A DNA stretch of 64,000 bases. Source: Gilvimarinus agarilyticus (GTDB lineage Bacteria > Pseudomonadota > Gammaproteobacteria > Pseudomonadales > Cellvibrionaceae). The stretch is from NCBI RefSeq assembly GCF_000832015.1, contig NZ_JXCJ01000001.1, positions 1,017,706 through 1,081,705 on the forward strand, read 5' to 3'. The position numbers and the translations under genes were made by a program. The notes beneath the pieces were generated by a model. The model ran no database searches. It was not told where the DNA came from and saw nothing but the letters and a program-made list of their open reading frames with translations. Positions 16,826 to 26,422 of the stretch are shown one piece after another; within the stretch, counting starts at the first letter, position 1, and the number at the start of each line of letters is the position of its first letter.

Positions 16826-18460
16826 TCAAACTTTAAATTGCGCCGCGATATGGCCGAGACGCTTTGAAATGTCATCGATATCTTGGCAGATTTCGTTGGT
16901 CGCACTGGTGCTGTCTGTGACAGTCTCGGTATTTTGATGAATGCTGGTCACGTGGCTGAGCACCTCGTTAAAGGTGGCGCTTTGCTCATGGGTAGCGGCG
17001 GCAATCTGATCGTTAAAGCTGCTAATTTGCTGCACACTGGACAAAATGGTGCGCAGCGCAAGCTCTGACTCCTGAGTGGCTGCCACACCGGTGTTGGCTT
17101 TTTCGACACTCGATTGCATAGCGTTTACCGCGCTTTGCGAAACGCTCTGCAGCTCGCCAATCACATTGTGAATTTCTTCAGTGGCCTGACGGGTACGCAC
17201 CGCAAGTTGGCGTACTTCATCGGCCACCACGGCAAACCCCCGGCCGTGCTCACCTGCGCGGGCCGCTTCAATGGCGGCGTTAAGGGCCAGCAAGTTGGTT
17301 TGCTCGGCGACGTTTTGAATGGTGTTGAGCAACTTGCCCACGTCGCTACTAAAACCATCAAATTGATTTACTACATCGGCAGACTCTTTCACGTCACCGG
17401 CGAGTGCTGTAATGGTGGTGACGTTGGTGTTTAAGGTGGCTTGCCCTTGCTCGGCGGCCTGGTTGATTTCACCGGCCTGGCTCGATGCGTTGCTGGCAAA
17501 CTCGGCCACTTCATGCACGCTGCTCATCAACTCTTCAATGGCGTTGCGCGTTGAGGCAATTGCCTGGGCCTGCGCCGCAATCTCATTGACGTTGCGTGAG
17601 CTGGTATCGGTGAGCCGGTTGGAGACGCTGCTAAGCGCACTGACATCGCTCAGCATCTCCGCAAACGAGCCGTGGAGTTTTTCAACAAAGCTATTAAAGT
17701 TATTCGCCAGCTCTAAAATCTCGTCGTGCCCGCGGTAATCGATGCGCGAGGTTAAGTCGCCCTCGCCCGAGGCCATAATCCGCAGCGAGTCTGACACCTG
17801 GGCGATGTTTCGGGTAATAGAGCGGCCAATGACCAGGGTTAGACCAATAAGCACCACCATCGCCGCAACGGCAATGGCGAGCGATATGCGCCCGGCGCTG
17901 GCCGATTCGGTTAAGGTCTGGGCAATGGACTGAGTAAAACGTTCTTTGGTGGCCTGCTTCATTTGCTCCAGCTGGGTCCGCAAATTCTCTAGGCGCTGGG
18001 CATTGGCGCGGGCTCGCTCGGCGATGCTGGAAAAGTCTACCGTGCCGTCGATAAAGCTCTGGGCGATTTCTTGCGCGGTTTTGTGCCACAGGCCGAGCTG
18101 CTCACCGGCAAGTTCACTGTCGTTGGCTGTCAGCTGGTCGATTGTTGCCAGCTCTTGCAAATTATTTTGAATCAGTTGCTGTTGTTGCTCGGCCTGAGCG
18201 AGTAAATCGGTATCGCCGGTGGTTACCGCGGCGTTTATGTTTTGCTCCATCAGTAGCAGCGTGCCCAAGTTGACGGTGTTGAGCTCAAGCGCCGGATACA
18301 GCTTGGTCTGCACGACAGTCAGCCGCCCGGCGTTGGCTCGCTCGACCAGTAGGCTATAGCCCTGAGAAATTAAGAAAGCCGCCAGTGCAATGGCAACCAT
18401 CAGTAACAGCTTGTGAGAAATTTTTAATCGAAGCACGACATCATCCAAGGTAGTCAGCAA
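16826..18460 (-). CDS. Methyl-accepting chemotaxis protein
   Basis: The roughly 544-residue receptor has an N-terminal membrane helix (about 14-35), a periplasmic four-helix-bundle-type domain (about 36-190), a second helix (about 193-213), a HAMP region (about 214-270) and a cytoplasmic signalling domain. The signalling tip contains [20 protein letters not shown] and [19 protein letters not shown]. No CheR-binding pentapeptide is seen at the C-terminus. The first possible start is TTG at 18460; a GTG at 18436 is an alternative. It is first in a three-gene set with a porin and a small anion-binding-type protein, so it may sense the ligand those genes handle. Confidence 0.92.
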   Translation of the reverse strand: MLTTLDDVVLRLKISHKLLLMVAIALAAFLISQGYSLLVERANAGRLTVVQTKLYPALELNTVNLGTLLLMEQNINAAVTTGDTDLLAQAEQQQQLIQNNLQELATIDQLTANDSELAGEQLGLWHKTAQEIAQSFIDGTVDFSSIAERARANAQRLENLRTQLEQMKQATKERFTQSIAQTLTESASAGRISLAIAVAAMVVLIGLTLVIGRSITRNIAQVSDSLRIMASGEGDLTSRIDYRGHDEILELANNFNSFVEKLHGSFAEMLSDVSALSSVSNRLTDTSSRNVNEIAAQAQAIASTRNAIEELMSSVHEVAEFASNASSQAGEINQAAEQGQATLNTNVTTITALAGDVKESADVVNQFDGFSSDVGKLLNTIQNVAEQTNLLALNAAIEAARAGEHGRGFAVVADEVRQLAVRTRQATEEIHNVIGELQSVSQSAVNAMQSSVEKANTGVAATQESELALRTILSSVQQISSFNDQIAAATHEQSATFNEVLSHVTSIHQNTETVTDSTSATNEICQDIDDISKRLGHIAAQFKV

Positions 18461-18688
18461 GCAAAAGCGGGGTAGGTTGATTTACTCCTGTGTAAGGGGG
18501 TTAGCGGCAGAAAGAGCTAAACGTTGAGCGTTATTTAGCAGAAAACTCGGCAGAGTTGTGGATGTGCGCGCCAATTTGGAACATAGGTTTGGGCTATTAG
18601 GCAGATAGTGGCGATTATGTGGCGCTATTTGTTGGGAGTGATTATTATTTACCTGTAGCAACAAACGAATCACTAACCGGAGGCGGTC

Positions 18689-18898
18689 ATGTTAAAAACC
18701 ATATCTTTTGCTGTATTGCACTTCACCGTCGCATTCACGGTGACCTACTTGTTAACCGGCGATATTTTAATTGGCAGTGCCGTGGCAATGGTCGAGCCCG
18801 CTGTGAACACTGTGGTGTTTTACTTTCACGAGCTTGGCTGGAATCGTTGGAAGGAGGGGCGCGGCGCCTTATTAGAGGTGTTCGCCCAAAGGGCTTAA
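18689..18898 (+). CDS. DUF2061 small membrane protein
   Basis: The 69-residue protein has two predicted membrane helices (about 5-21 and 25-48) and the DUF2061 pattern: SFAVLHFTVAFTVTYLLTGDILIGSAVAMVEP followed by FYFHELGWNRWKEG. The function of this widespread family is not known. The start at 18689 has GGAGG six bases upstream. It stands alone on the plus strand between the MCP operon and tatC, and a shared hairpin terminates it against tatC. Confidence 0.85.
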   Translation: MLKTISFAVLHFTVAFTVTYLLTGDILIGSAVAMVEPAVNTVVFYFHELGWNRWKEGRGALLEVFAQRA

Positions 18899-18902
18899 GG
18901 CC

Positions 18903-18935
18903 CGACAAAAGCGCGTTTAGTCGGCGCTTTTGTCG
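18903..18935. terminator. Bidirectional terminator shared by the DUF2061 gene and tatC
   Basis: A perfect 12-bp stem (CGACAAAAGCGC at 18903-18914 and GCGCTTTTGTCG at 18924-18935) lies between convergent genes, with short T/A runs on both sides. The right arm encodes the last residues of TatC (DKSAD, stop at 18917), so the terminator is built into coding sequence. Confidence 0.85.
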
Positions 18936-19708
18936 CTTTTAGTGTCGGCTTGGTCGTTTGCGTCTTGCGGCTCGGCCTCGTTACGGCGGCGATACAGTAT
19001 GCGGCCAAAGAAGATACCAACCTCAAACAGCAGCCACATGGGCAGGGCCAGTAACGTCTGCGAGATAACGTCGGGTGGAGTGAGCAGCATGCCGATAATA
19101 AAGCAGCCAACCACAACGTAGGGGCGTTTTTTGGCCATACCGTCGGGGGTGATCGCGCCGCCTAAAATCAGCAAAATAGCGGCGATCGGAATCTCAAACG
19201 CGACCCCGAAGGCAAAAAACAGTTTTAGCACAAAGTCTAAGTAGCGGCTGATGTCGGTCATAATGGCGACATTGGCGGGGCCCACCGAGGTGAAAAAGCC
19301 AAACACCAACGGAAAAACCACAAAGTACGCGAACGCCATACCGGCATAAAACAGCACAATACTGGAGGCCAGCAGCGGCAGGGCCAGCTGTTTTTCATGG
19401 CGGTACAGGCCGGGGGCAATAAACGCCCAGGCCTGATAAAGGATGTAAGGCGCGCTCAGTACAAACGCCACAAACAGCGTCAGTTTAAAGGGTGTTAAAA
19501 AAGGCGAGGCCACATCGGTGGCAATCATCGAGCTGGACTCTGGCAAATAAGCTTGTAGCGGAGCCGAAGCCCACTCGTAAATCTCGGCGCTAAAACCCAG
19601 CAGCGCCGCGCAAATAACTCCCACCACTAACAGTGCCCGCAGTAGCCGGTTGCGCAGCTCGATCAGGTGTTGTACGAGCGGCAGTTCTTTATCGTTGGAT
19701 TGGCTCAT
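18917..19708 (-). CDS. tatC: TatC, twin-arginine translocase receptor subunit
   Basis: The 263-residue protein has six membrane helices and family signatures: [15 protein letters not shown] at the N-terminus, [38 protein letters not shown] and the late [20 protein letters not shown]. TatC binds the twin-arginine signal of folded exported proteins and works with TatA and TatB. It is the last gene of hisI-hisE-tatA-tatB-tatC and overlaps tatB by four bases. Its C-terminal tail is charged and overlaps a terminator hairpin. Confidence 0.98.
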   Translation of the reverse strand: MSQSNDKELPLVQHLIELRNRLLRALLVVGVICAALLGFSAEIYEWASAPLQAYLPESSSMIATDVASPFLTPFKLTLFVAFVLSAPYILYQAWAFIAPGLYRHEKQLALPLLASSIVLFYAGMAFAYFVVFPLVFGFFTSVGPANVAIMTDISRYLDFVLKLFFAFGVAFEIPIAAILLILGGAITPDGMAKKRPYVVVGCFIIGMLLTPPDVISQTLLALPMWLLFEVGIFFGRILYRRRNEAEPQDANDQADTKSDKSAD

Positions 19709-20202
19709 GATTTACCGGAGTCGCTTGGGGTGGTGCTGGATTTGCTCGGTTGCTCGGCTTGCGTTGGCTCTGCGTGATCGGCTGACGGGTCTTGTTTATT
19801 TGCTGAAGGCTCTTGTTTATTCGCTGAAGGCTCTTGTTTATTCGCTGAAGGCTCTTCCGTGTGCGCGTGGTCGGGTAGCTCCTCGGTCTGATCATAATGT
19901 TTGGAGTCCATGCGACGAGCGCGCTCGGGCTCCATAATGTTGTTCATTTCGCTTTTCACATCGTCGATCTCGCGGCGGGTGGCCTCGAGGTTGCGCATGA
20001 TTTGCTCATTGTGCAGCTGCCGGCGAATATCGTCGGCCCCGATTTGCCGCTCGATCTCGGTGCGGGTTTCGCTTAGGCTACGCTTTAAGCGCCCGATCCA
20101 TAAACCGACCGAGCGCACAGTCTCGGGCAGCCGCTCGGGGCCAATCACCAGCAGCGAGACAATAGCGATCAGCAGCAGCTCAAAAAAGCCCATATCGAAC
20201 AT
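19705..20202 (-). CDS. tatB: TatB, Tat translocase subunit with a repeat-bearing tail
   Basis: The N-terminus ([31 protein letters not shown]) is the classic TatB membrane helix, hinge and start of the amphipathic helix. The rest to residue 165 is charged and disordered. The tail carries about three copies of a 7-residue unit EPSANKQ encoded by a 21-bp DNA repeat (about 19786-19855). TatB partners TatC in recognising twin-arginine signals. The repeat unit is a multiple of three, so copy-number change would lengthen or shorten the tail without a frameshift. Confidence 0.96.
   Translation of the reverse strand: MFDMGFFELLLIAIVSLLVIGPERLPETVRSVGLWIGRLKRSLSETRTEIERQIGADDIRRQLHNEQIMRNLEATRREIDDVKSEMNNIMEPERARRMDSKHYDQTEELPDHAHTEEPSANKQEPSANKQEPSANKQDPSADHAEPTQAEQPSKSSTTPSDSGKS
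19786..19855. repeat. 21-bp in-frame tandem repeat in tatB
   Basis: About 3.3 copies of a 21-base unit (beginning TCTTGTTTATTCGCTGAAGG on the plus strand) differ at only one or two positions. On the minus strand they encode repeated EPSANKQ in the tail of TatB. Confidence 0.92.
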
Positions 20203-20216
20203 AGTGGCAGCGGCGC

Positions 20217-20462
20217 TTAGTGAGTTTCAGTCTTGTCTTTACTGGCTGCTTTGTCAGCGTCGCCGGTTTGGTTGGCGTCGGGGGCGGCAACTTTTTTGGG
20301 GTCTTCTTCGTCTTTGTCAGTTTTGTCGTCGTCACCGACTGACTTTTTAAAGCCCTTGATGGCCTCGCCCAAATCTGAGCCCATGCCGCGCAGGCGCTTG
20401 GTGCCAAACAACATAATAACGATGGCTAAAATAATCAATAACTGCCAGGGGCTAATACCCAT
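20217..20462 (-). CDS. tatA: TatA, pore-forming Tat translocase subunit
   Basis: The 81-residue protein begins [20 protein letters not shown], followed by [22 protein letters not shown] and an acidic/lysine tail. This is the standard TatA helix, FGxKRL hinge and amphipathic helix. Many copies are thought to form the transport path for folded proteins. It is first in tatABC, 14 bases before tatB and about 20 bases after hisE. Confidence 0.97.
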   Translation of the reverse strand: MGISPWQLLIILAIVIMLFGTKRLRGMGSDLGEAIKGFKKSVGDDDKTDKDEEDPKKVAAPDANQTGDADKAASKDKTETH

Positions 20463-20482
20463 GATGATGTCCTCTTTATAAT

Positions 20483-20818
20483 CTAGTTGCGGGTGCGCGA
20501 GGCTTTCTCGTCATGCCCGGACACATTAAAACGTCGGCCCAGCTCCGCCAGTACGCTGTCGGCATTTTCGCCCAGGTGCGAGAGCATTACCAGCGAGTGA
20601 AACCACAGATCGGCAGTTTCGCCAATAAGCTCGCGGGTGTCGCCGCTGGTGTCAGCGTCTTTGGCGGCGATAATCGTCTCGGTGCACTCTTCGCCGACCT
20701 TTTCTAAAATTTTGTTAAGGCCTTTTTGGTGCAGGCTTGCCACATAAGAGCTGTCGGCGTCGGCGGCGTTTTTACGCGCTTCGAGTATCTGGCTCAATTC
20801 GCTGAGTATATCGCTCAT
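20483..20818 (-). CDS. hisE: HisE, phosphoribosyl-ATP pyrophosphatase
   Basis: The 111-residue helical enzyme hydrolyses phosphoribosyl-ATP to phosphoribosyl-AMP, step 2 of histidine biosynthesis. The metal-binding MazG-like signature is complete: [31 protein letters not shown] followed by [17 protein letters not shown], with the acidic EExxE and ExxD residues present. It lies just after hisI and before tatABC, the order seen in Pseudomonas and its relatives, where hisE and hisI are separate genes. Confidence 0.97.
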   Translation of the reverse strand: MSDILSELSQILEARKNAADADSSYVASLHQKGLNKILEKVGEECTETIIAAKDADTSGDTRELIGETADLWFHSLVMLSHLGENADSVLAELGRRFNVSGHDEKASRTRN

Positions 20819-20844
20819 GATCGTTCTTCTGTCGTTAGCGGCGG

Positions 20845-21240
20845 TTAGCCGTAAATGTCTTTAGGGTCTTTTAATACCGGTTCGACGCTGCGCCACTGGC
20901 CATCGTCCAGCACCCGGTAAAAGCAGCTTTCGCGACCGGTGTGACAGGCGATGCCGCCGAGTTGTTCCACACTTAAAATGACCACGTCGGCGTCACAGTC
21001 GAGCCGGATCTCATGCACTTTTTGCACGTGGCCCGAACTCTCGCCCTTGGGCCATAGCCGGGCGCGCGAGCGCGAGTAGTATACCGCAGTGTGTTGCTGC
21101 GCCGTCAGCGCTAATGCCTCGCGGTCCATCCAGGCCATCATCAGTATACGGCCGGTGTTGTGATCTTGGGCGATGGCCGGTACTAACCCGGCGGCGTCCC
21201 ATTTTACGTCGTCGAGCCACGCGGGCGCTGAGTCGGTCAT
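20845..21240 (-). CDS. hisI: HisI, phosphoribosyl-AMP cyclohydrolase
   Basis: The 131-residue enzyme opens the purine ring of phosphoribosyl-AMP (step 3 of histidine synthesis). Family motifs are visible: [41 protein letters not shown], the metal-binding DCDADVV region and [11 protein letters not shown] with its zinc-ligand cysteine. The start ATG at 21240 has a good AGGAG site and overlaps the stop of the aldo/keto reductase gene by four bases, so the two are probably cotranscribed. Confidence 0.97.
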   Translation of the reverse strand: MTDSAPAWLDDVKWDAAGLVPAIAQDHNTGRILMMAWMDREALALTAQQHTAVYYSRSRARLWPKGESSGHVQKVHEIRLDCDADVVILSVEQLGGIACHTGRESCFYRVLDDGQWRSVEPVLKDPKDIYG

Positions 21241-22094
21241 GGCTGTTCTCCTGATTGCGCTTGTGCCAACGCCGATAGCGCGGCGCGGGCTTGTTGGACA
21301 TTGTCATCCAAATGGGTCGGGTTAATAGTGCCAATAATCGCGGCGCTAACGCCCGGGTGGGCGAAGGCAAACTCTAAGCTGTGGCGTACCGGGTTGCTCT
21401 GCTCGCCAGTGTGGCACAAATGGCCACTGGCGAGGGCCTTTTTCAACAGTACGCCGCGGTTTAAGCGCAGGCACTCGTCTAGTACGGGCTGCTCTGAGGT
21501 GTGCGCCGGGTTATAGGTCACCATCACGCAGTCCGATTCGCGGGCGGCCAATATACCCCCGGCAACGGTTTTGGTCGACATGCCAAAGGCGCGTATTTTA
21601 CCTTCGCGCTTACACTGCTCGAGTACGGTAAAGACCTCGGTGTTTTCGATGATGTCGACATCGTTGCCGTCCGAGTGCACCAGTACCAGATCCAGGTAGT
21701 CGGTGTCCAAGCGGGTCAGGCTGCGCTCGATGCTGTGGCGAGTGTGTTGTGCGCTAAAGTCGTAGTGGCTGTTGCCGGCTTCAAACTCTTCGCCGACTTT
21801 GCTGCAAATCACCCACGCATCACGTTGCCCGGCGAGCAGCGGCCCCAGGCGTTGTTCACTGGTGCCGTAGGCGGGGGCGGTGTCGATAAGGTTAATGCCC
21901 AGGGCGCGGGCGCGGTTAATAAGCGCCAATGCATCGGCGTCCGAGGGCAACTCAAAACCGGTGGGGTATTTTACTTCCTGGTTGCGGCCGAGCTTAACCG
22001 TGCCGAGCCCGACGGCGCTAACGCGTAAGCCGGTGCTGCCTAATAGTCGTTGGCTAAAGCTATGTGTGTGGGTATCCGCGCTAAAGTCAGTCAC
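21237..22094 (-). CDS. Aldo/keto reductase
   Basis: The 285-residue NADPH-type oxidoreductase has the AKR barrel. [19 protein letters not shown] opens the barrel and [27 protein letters not shown] carries the catalytic Asp and Tyr. CSKVGEEFE has the usual catalytic-lysine context, and [14 protein letters not shown] carries the catalytic-type His. The GTG start at 22094 is chosen over an ATG at 22121 because GGGAGG lies six bases upstream and the GTG overlaps the stop of the FAD-enzyme gene (GTGACTGA). It sits between the FAD oxidoreductase and hisI. The substrate is unknown; related proteins reduce aldoses or other aldehydes. Confidence 0.87.
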   Translation of the reverse strand: MTDFSADTHTHSFSQRLLGSTGLRVSAVGLGTVKLGRNQEVKYPTGFELPSDADALALINRARALGINLIDTAPAYGTSEQRLGPLLAGQRDAWVICSKVGEEFEAGNSHYDFSAQHTRHSIERSLTRLDTDYLDLVLVHSDGNDVDIIENTEVFTVLEQCKREGKIRAFGMSTKTVAGGILAARESDCVMVTYNPAHTSEQPVLDECLRLNRGVLLKKALASGHLCHTGEQSNPVRHSLEFAFAHPGVSAAIIGTINPTHLDDNVQQARAALSALAQAQSGEQP

Positions 22095-23304
22095 GTTTCG
22101 CCTCCCAGGGTAGTGGTGCAATATCGGGCACAGACAACTGTTGTGTCAGCGCGGCAAGGTCGTGGTTGCGCGCCTCGGGGGGCGGCAGCTGGGCCAGGAT
22201 CTGATTGGCCAGGTTGGGGGCCAGGGTGAGCTTCGTGGGCCAGCCGACCAGTACGTTGCTTACCCCGCAGGCGGGTTCGGCAAAGGCATTGTCGGGCCGG
22301 GCAAAGTCTTTTTGTCGCGGCTCGGCCCGCTCCACGGGCAGGGTAGAAAACGCGGCCTCGCTAAAGTCGAGCCACGGGAATAGCTCTGCCAATTCTTGCC
22401 TGCCGGCGTTAATCAGCTCGCTCGCACTCATGCTGGCGCCTTTTTCGGCCAGTGAGCCGCCCAGGTACCAGACGGTTTCGTCGCTGGCCGAAGGGTGAGT
22501 GCTGATGGTTAGGCGCGGGGTTTTGTCGGCGCCCAAACAGTGGCCGTAAAACGGGTAGGGGTAGCGGTGGCGCACGATCAGCTGCTGCAACGGGCGCAGC
22601 TGCATGGCGGGCTCGGTGCAGGCGAGTGCCGTTAATAGCCCGGCGTTGCCTTTGCCCGCACACAGTATCCAGCGCCGGGCCTGTAGTTTGGTGCCATTAT
22701 CCAGTGTTAGATAGGCGTTGTTGTCGGCGTCTTTGTCTAGGCGGTTGATGATGTTTGACAGTTGAAACAGCCGGCCGTGATTATTGGTGGCTAAGTTCGC
22801 CAGCAGTGAAGGCACGTCTAACACACGGTCTACTAAGCGGTATAGGCTGCCTTTAAAGCCGGGGTTTTGCAGCAGCGCCGGCCGCTCGTTTGCTGCTACT
22901 TTATCAACCCGGCCGCGCACCGCACGGCTGGCAAAAAAGCCGGTGAGTTTGCCCATGGTGGAGTTGGACCACATATAAAAATGATCACTCAGGGTGTTTG
23001 TGTCGCCGAGGTCGACATCGCCCTGGCCCGCCAGACAGCGCTCCCAGTAGTCTGGCATATCGGCAATTGTCTCGGAGGCTTTGTTCAGGGCGCCGCTAAG
23101 GGTGTATTTTATGCCGCCGTGAATCATCCCCTGTGAGGCCAGTGTTTGGCCGTCACCCAGTGGGCGGTCCGTTAACAAAATGGCGTTATAACCCGAAGTG
23201 CGCAGTCGGTCGAGGGTCCAGAGTCCGGCAATGCCGCCGCCAATAATGACCGCGTCGAACTGTAAGTCGCCGCTGGTATCGGGCGAGAGGCTCGGATTGT
23301 TCAT
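22087..23304 (-). CDS. FAD-dependent oxidoreductase (DAO family)
   Basis: The 405-residue enzyme begins with a Rossmann FAD-binding motif DAVIIGGGIAGLWTLDRL (about residues 17-34), followed by LASQGMIHGGIKYTL, which resembles the substrate/FAD contact of glycerol-3-phosphate and 2-hydroxyglutarate oxidases. The ATG at 23304 is preferred because the FAD motif then sits near the start; a longer open frame reaching 23481 adds residues with no family look. Its substrate cannot be told from sequence. It overlaps the aldo/keto reductase gene, so the pair may act on related metabolites. Confidence 0.82.
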   Translation of the reverse strand: MNNPSLSPDTSGDLQFDAVIIGGGIAGLWTLDRLRTSGYNAILLTDRPLGDGQTLASQGMIHGGIKYTLSGALNKASETIADMPDYWERCLAGQGDVDLGDTNTLSDHFYMWSNSTMGKLTGFFASRAVRGRVDKVAANERPALLQNPGFKGSLYRLVDRVLDVPSLLANLATNNHGRLFQLSNIINRLDKDADNNAYLTLDNGTKLQARRWILCAGKGNAGLLTALACTEPAMQLRPLQQLIVRHRYPYPFYGHCLGADKTPRLTISTHPSASDETVWYLGGSLAEKGASMSASELINAGRQELAELFPWLDFSEAAFSTLPVERAEPRQKDFARPDNAFAEPACGVSNVLVGWPTKLTLAPNLANQILAQLPPPEARNHDLAALTQQLSVPDIAPLPWEAKRD

Positions 23305-23490
23305 AACGTACTCGCTGTGGGCTACTGCTGTGCTAACGGTGATTATCGGGGTGGACTGAGCTGATCGCGCTAGTATATCGATTCTGACTAAAGTTTGCGC
23401 CCTGATAGCGGTTTTCTCTAAAATCCTCCGCCATTGGATGCCAGTAACACTGTGGTATTGAGCTCGTAGGTTGCATAACAAGGAATTTAT

Positions 23491-25197
23491 ATGAAGGGAA
23501 AGTCACTGTGCGCCGCCATTATTATTGTGGCGCTGTCGTCACTGGCGATGATGCTGTATTTGTGGGCCGGCGCCAAGCGAGCCGAGCCGCCGAGCTACGG
23601 TTTTATGCATCCCGATGGCCAGCAGCTGGCGGTTAATTTTGGCTCGCATTTGGTGTGGCTGGACGACGCCGGGCGGGAGCGGGCCGCATTGGATATAGCT
23701 GATTTAGGGCTGCGCCCGGTGGGAGACTTTGGTTTTTTTAGCGATGGCGACTTACTGCTGTATCACCGCAGTGAGCCTTATTCGGTGCTGGATAATCTGG
23801 CTGCTTTTTTTCGCTTGCGCGCCAGTCGCGAGGTTGCTGCCAGCAGCGATGAGGGTTTTTACCGCTGCGATTTAGAGTTAGAGCGCTGCCGGCGGCTCGC
23901 CGACAGCGAGCAACACCCGGCGCGTAGTTTTCGGCTATTGATACTGCCCGACACCGACACCATTCTGCTGGCCGATACCGCGGATCACGCGCTGTACAAA
24001 TTGACGCCCGAGGGGCGCCAGCTGGCCAGTAATCAGCGAGATTGTAAATTTCCCAACCAGTTGCTGTGGCACGAGGGCGACGTTTGGTTGGCTGATAATA
24101 ATCACCACCGGGTCGTGAGCGTATCAAGCGCGACAGACAACTTTGGCCGTAAACGGCAAACTATTACCACCGAGCTTGGCGGCGAACATCGTTGGCCACA
24201 TCAGTTAGCGGCCAGTGATGAGGGCATCTGGGTGTTGGTGGGTAACAATGCTATGGCGAATGGTCGGTTGCAGTTTTACCGCTGGAGCGGGGCCGCTGAA
24301 CGGCGCTTGCCTCTGGCTGGGGTTGATGACCCGCTCGCCATTAGTTTTTGGCGCGATCATTTGTGGGTGAGTGATTTTGCCGAGCCAAAGCTGCTCAAGA
24401 TCGACCCACAATCAGGCATGGCCGAACAGGCCGACTCTGCTACATTGGCGCGCTTGTATCAGCAAACCGAGAGCGGCGAGCGCTATTACCGTCGCCTGGA
24501 GTGGCTGGCTATGGGTTTGTTTGGCTTGGTGTTACTCGGAGGCTTTGCCGCCGCCTGGAAATTAGAAAAACAGCAAACGCTTGAGCGCTTTAACAAACTT
24601 AGCAAGCCTGCCGGTAGCATCGTTGTTGACGGCGAGGTCGAGCCCACCGGCCAGAGCGATATTCTGTGGATTCCCAGCGCTATAAAACCCTACCACTGGT
24701 GGTTGGCGAATGCCTGCTGGGTGATGGCCGCATTGATGTTGTTGATGGTGGTGCTTACGTACCAGAGCTTGGCGGACACCCCCGCTATTTTGTGGATGGG
24801 GGTGGGTACCGCAGGTTTTATGGCCCTGGCGGGCTACATGACCCGCGCTCTGTTAGCCAGTGTTGCCCACGCCAAACTCGGGGTGATTGGCGAATCTCTG
24901 GTGTTGGTGTCGGCTCGGGGAGAGCGTACCGTCGCCCGCGCTCGCGAGTTAGCTTACAGCCCGCAGTTTATTTTTGCAGATGACGTGGCCATAGCGCTGG
25001 GCAACACCAACCTGCGGTTTTACGACGAACAGGCCCTTAAGCGCTGGGTCTATCCGCGTTTAAAAAGTGCGCAAAAAATTAATGCCTATCAGCAGGTGGC
25101 GCGGCTCTGGCATTTGCGCCACCCACAAGTGATTTGGCCCACGGTTTTGTTGGCGGTGTTAAGCGTTGCCGTGTTGGCGTTAAAGCTGTGGGGTTGA
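23491..25197 (+). CDS. NHL-like beta-propeller membrane protein of unknown function
   Basis: The 568-residue protein has an N-terminal membrane anchor (about 6-26), then a periplasmic region of repeated blades resembling NHL/SMP-30 propellers. The blades show LADTADHALYKLTPEGRQL, VWLADNNHHRVVSV and LWVSDFAEPKLLKIDPQSG. Further helices lie at about 338-355, 412-432 and 440-456, then a cytoplasmic-looking domain and a last helix (about 545-566). A cysteine pair (YRCDLELERC) sits in the second blade. It has an AGGA ribosome site and no clear operon partner. The architecture suggests a membrane-bound sensor or enzyme, but I do not recognise a characterised homolog. Confidence 0.72.
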   Translation: MKGKSLCAAIIIVALSSLAMMLYLWAGAKRAEPPSYGFMHPDGQQLAVNFGSHLVWLDDAGRERAALDIADLGLRPVGDFGFFSDGDLLLYHRSEPYSVLDNLAAFFRLRASREVAASSDEGFYRCDLELERCRRLADSEQHPARSFRLLILPDTDTILLADTADHALYKLTPEGRQLASNQRDCKFPNQLLWHEGDVWLADNNHHRVVSVSSATDNFGRKRQTITTELGGEHRWPHQLAASDEGIWVLVGNNAMANGRLQFYRWSGAAERRLPLAGVDDPLAISFWRDHLWVSDFAEPKLLKIDPQSGMAEQADSATLARLYQQTESGERYYRRLEWLAMGLFGLVLLGGFAAAWKLEKQQTLERFNKLSKPAGSIVVDGEVEPTGQSDILWIPSAIKPYHWWLANACWVMAALMLLMVVLTYQSLADTPAILWMGVGTAGFMALAGYMTRALLASVAHAKLGVIGESLVLVSARGERTVARARELAYSPQFIFADDVAIALGNTNLRFYDEQALKRWVYPRLKSAQKINAYQQVARLWHLRHPQVIWPTVLLAVLSVAVLALKLWG

Positions 25198-25996
25198 TTG
25201 CTTATTGCGCAGGTTGGATGCTGCGCGTACAATGCGCGCTGCGGGCAGAGCTTTGACCGCGAACCTGAGTATTAGCATGCTCTTTGCTCAATAGGCATTT
25301 ATATTTTACTGCTGTGAAACTTGTTATGAACATTTGGGCCAACTCCAATACTAGCTATCAGCTAGGCGCCTCTCGCTGCTACGCAGTGGGCATGGGCGTT
25401 GTTCGCCGTTCGCAGCAGCTTGGGTTTATCTGAAAATAATACAGGCCGCGCACCGAACGCGGCCTTAAGTGTTTCCCTCTCTTTATCACCCTTAAGCTCC
25501 GCGTTCGTGTTGTCGCCACAACACGGAGTGTTTTGCTGTGGGTTTACGACACAGATTACGGGCTTGGTTTGCCCGCCGGAATAACAAAACAATAACGGTA
25601 ACGGATAGTGCGGCGGCGCCTTTGGCGCGAGACGCTGGTATTCGTGTGACCCGTATTACCCTGCCGTCTGGGCGGGTGATTAGCATTATCCATCGAGGCT
25701 CTGGGCAGTAAGCCCAGTGCGCCACAAGGCGGTAGATTAGGTGTCGGTATGGAGTTGGGCGGACATTCTTGCGGGTGTTAAGTTTATGGGGGCGCCGTAG
25801 GGTGCGATGGGCCAAAGCCTTGAGCGTGTATTGGCTCGGTAACTCATGCATTGATGGTATTGGCACTAACTAAAAAGAAGCGTAAAGTTTTGCTGGATAG
25901 GCTTGTTTTCTCTTTTGGTCGGCCTTATATAGGTTGTAAGCGGAACAAAAGGCGTGTTGCTTTTTTACCCGACAACTCTGAGACCTAAACACTCTG
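25198..25996. other. 800-bp gap with two hairpins and short ORFs
   Basis: No conserved gene is recognisable here. Visible items are a 35-codon ORF (25326-25433) without a ribosome site, a GC hairpin GGCCGCG / CGCGGCC at 25444-25464 that could be a terminator, a 57-codon ORF at 25538-25711 listed separately, and a small hairpin CTGGGC / GCCCAG at 25701-25717 over the stop of that ORF. The interval could encode a small RNA ending at the 25464 hairpin, but no known RNA family was recognised. Confidence 0.5.
25538..25711 (+). CDS. Possible small basic protein (57 aa)
   Basis: A GTG-started frame of 57 codons has GGAG at 25525-25528, nine bases upstream, and ends in TAA inside a small hairpin. 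The peptide has a basic N-terminal half (RHRLRAWFARRNN) and a beta-like second half (RVTRITLPSGRVISIIHRGSGQ). Nothing in it is a known family. Codon choice is compatible with the neighbours, but at this length a chance frame cannot be excluded. Confidence 0.33.
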   Translation: MGLRHRLRAWFARRNNKTITVTDSAAAPLARDAGIRVTRITLPSGRVISIIHRGSGQ

Positions 25997-26350
25997 ATGA
26001 GCACGACACCCATCCAAGCATCTGGCACGGCCGTTCGCAATACCCTCTCCCGGGTGTTGGGTTGGTTGTCATTGCCACTGTTGCTGGTTGCCGTCGTTAC
26101 CGCTGGGCAACAGAGTAAAGTCAGCGATGGTCAGGCGACGCTAACGCAGTTAGTTGCCGATTTTAATGTCATCGAGGCCAACCCTGCCGACGGTTCGGAA
26201 AACCCGGACCATGATGCCGTTTCGTTTTTGGGCGCGCTGGCGTTTGCCGCTGATGGGACTGCCGCGCCAACTCAATCCCCACGGGCACAGGCACTTATCG
26301 CCTCGCGTGCCTTTGCGCCTCGGGCGCCCCCAATCTCCCTACACATTTAA
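25997..26350 (+). CDS. Small single-pass membrane protein, unknown
   Basis: The 117-residue product has one hydrophobic helix (about residues 20-38, LGWLSLPLLLVAVVTAG) and then an acidic and alanine-rich soluble part with a short stretch PADGSENPDHD. No family is recognised. It lies 72 bases before the CBS-domain gene on the same strand and could be in the same transcript. The ribosome site is unclear. The composition and hydrophobic layout look like a real gene, but I cannot confirm it. Confidence 0.5.
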   Translation: MSTTPIQASGTAVRNTLSRVLGWLSLPLLLVAVVTAGQQSKVSDGQATLTQLVADFNVIEANPADGSENPDHDAVSFLGALAFAADGTAAPTQSPRAQALIASRAFAPRAPPISLHI

Positions 26351-26422
26351 CGTTTCTCGTTTTTTTACTTAATGTGTTTGTTATTTGTCGTCGTGCATCT
26401 GGCCGATGGCATGGAGATTATT

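Noticed and set aside
23305-23481. N-terminal extension of the FAD oxidoreductase
   Set aside because: The extension is not protein-like, and the FAD motif sits close to the ATG at 23304 as expected.
25326-25433. 35-codon ORF before the 25444 hairpin
   Set aside because: No ribosome site and no features; too short to support by itself.
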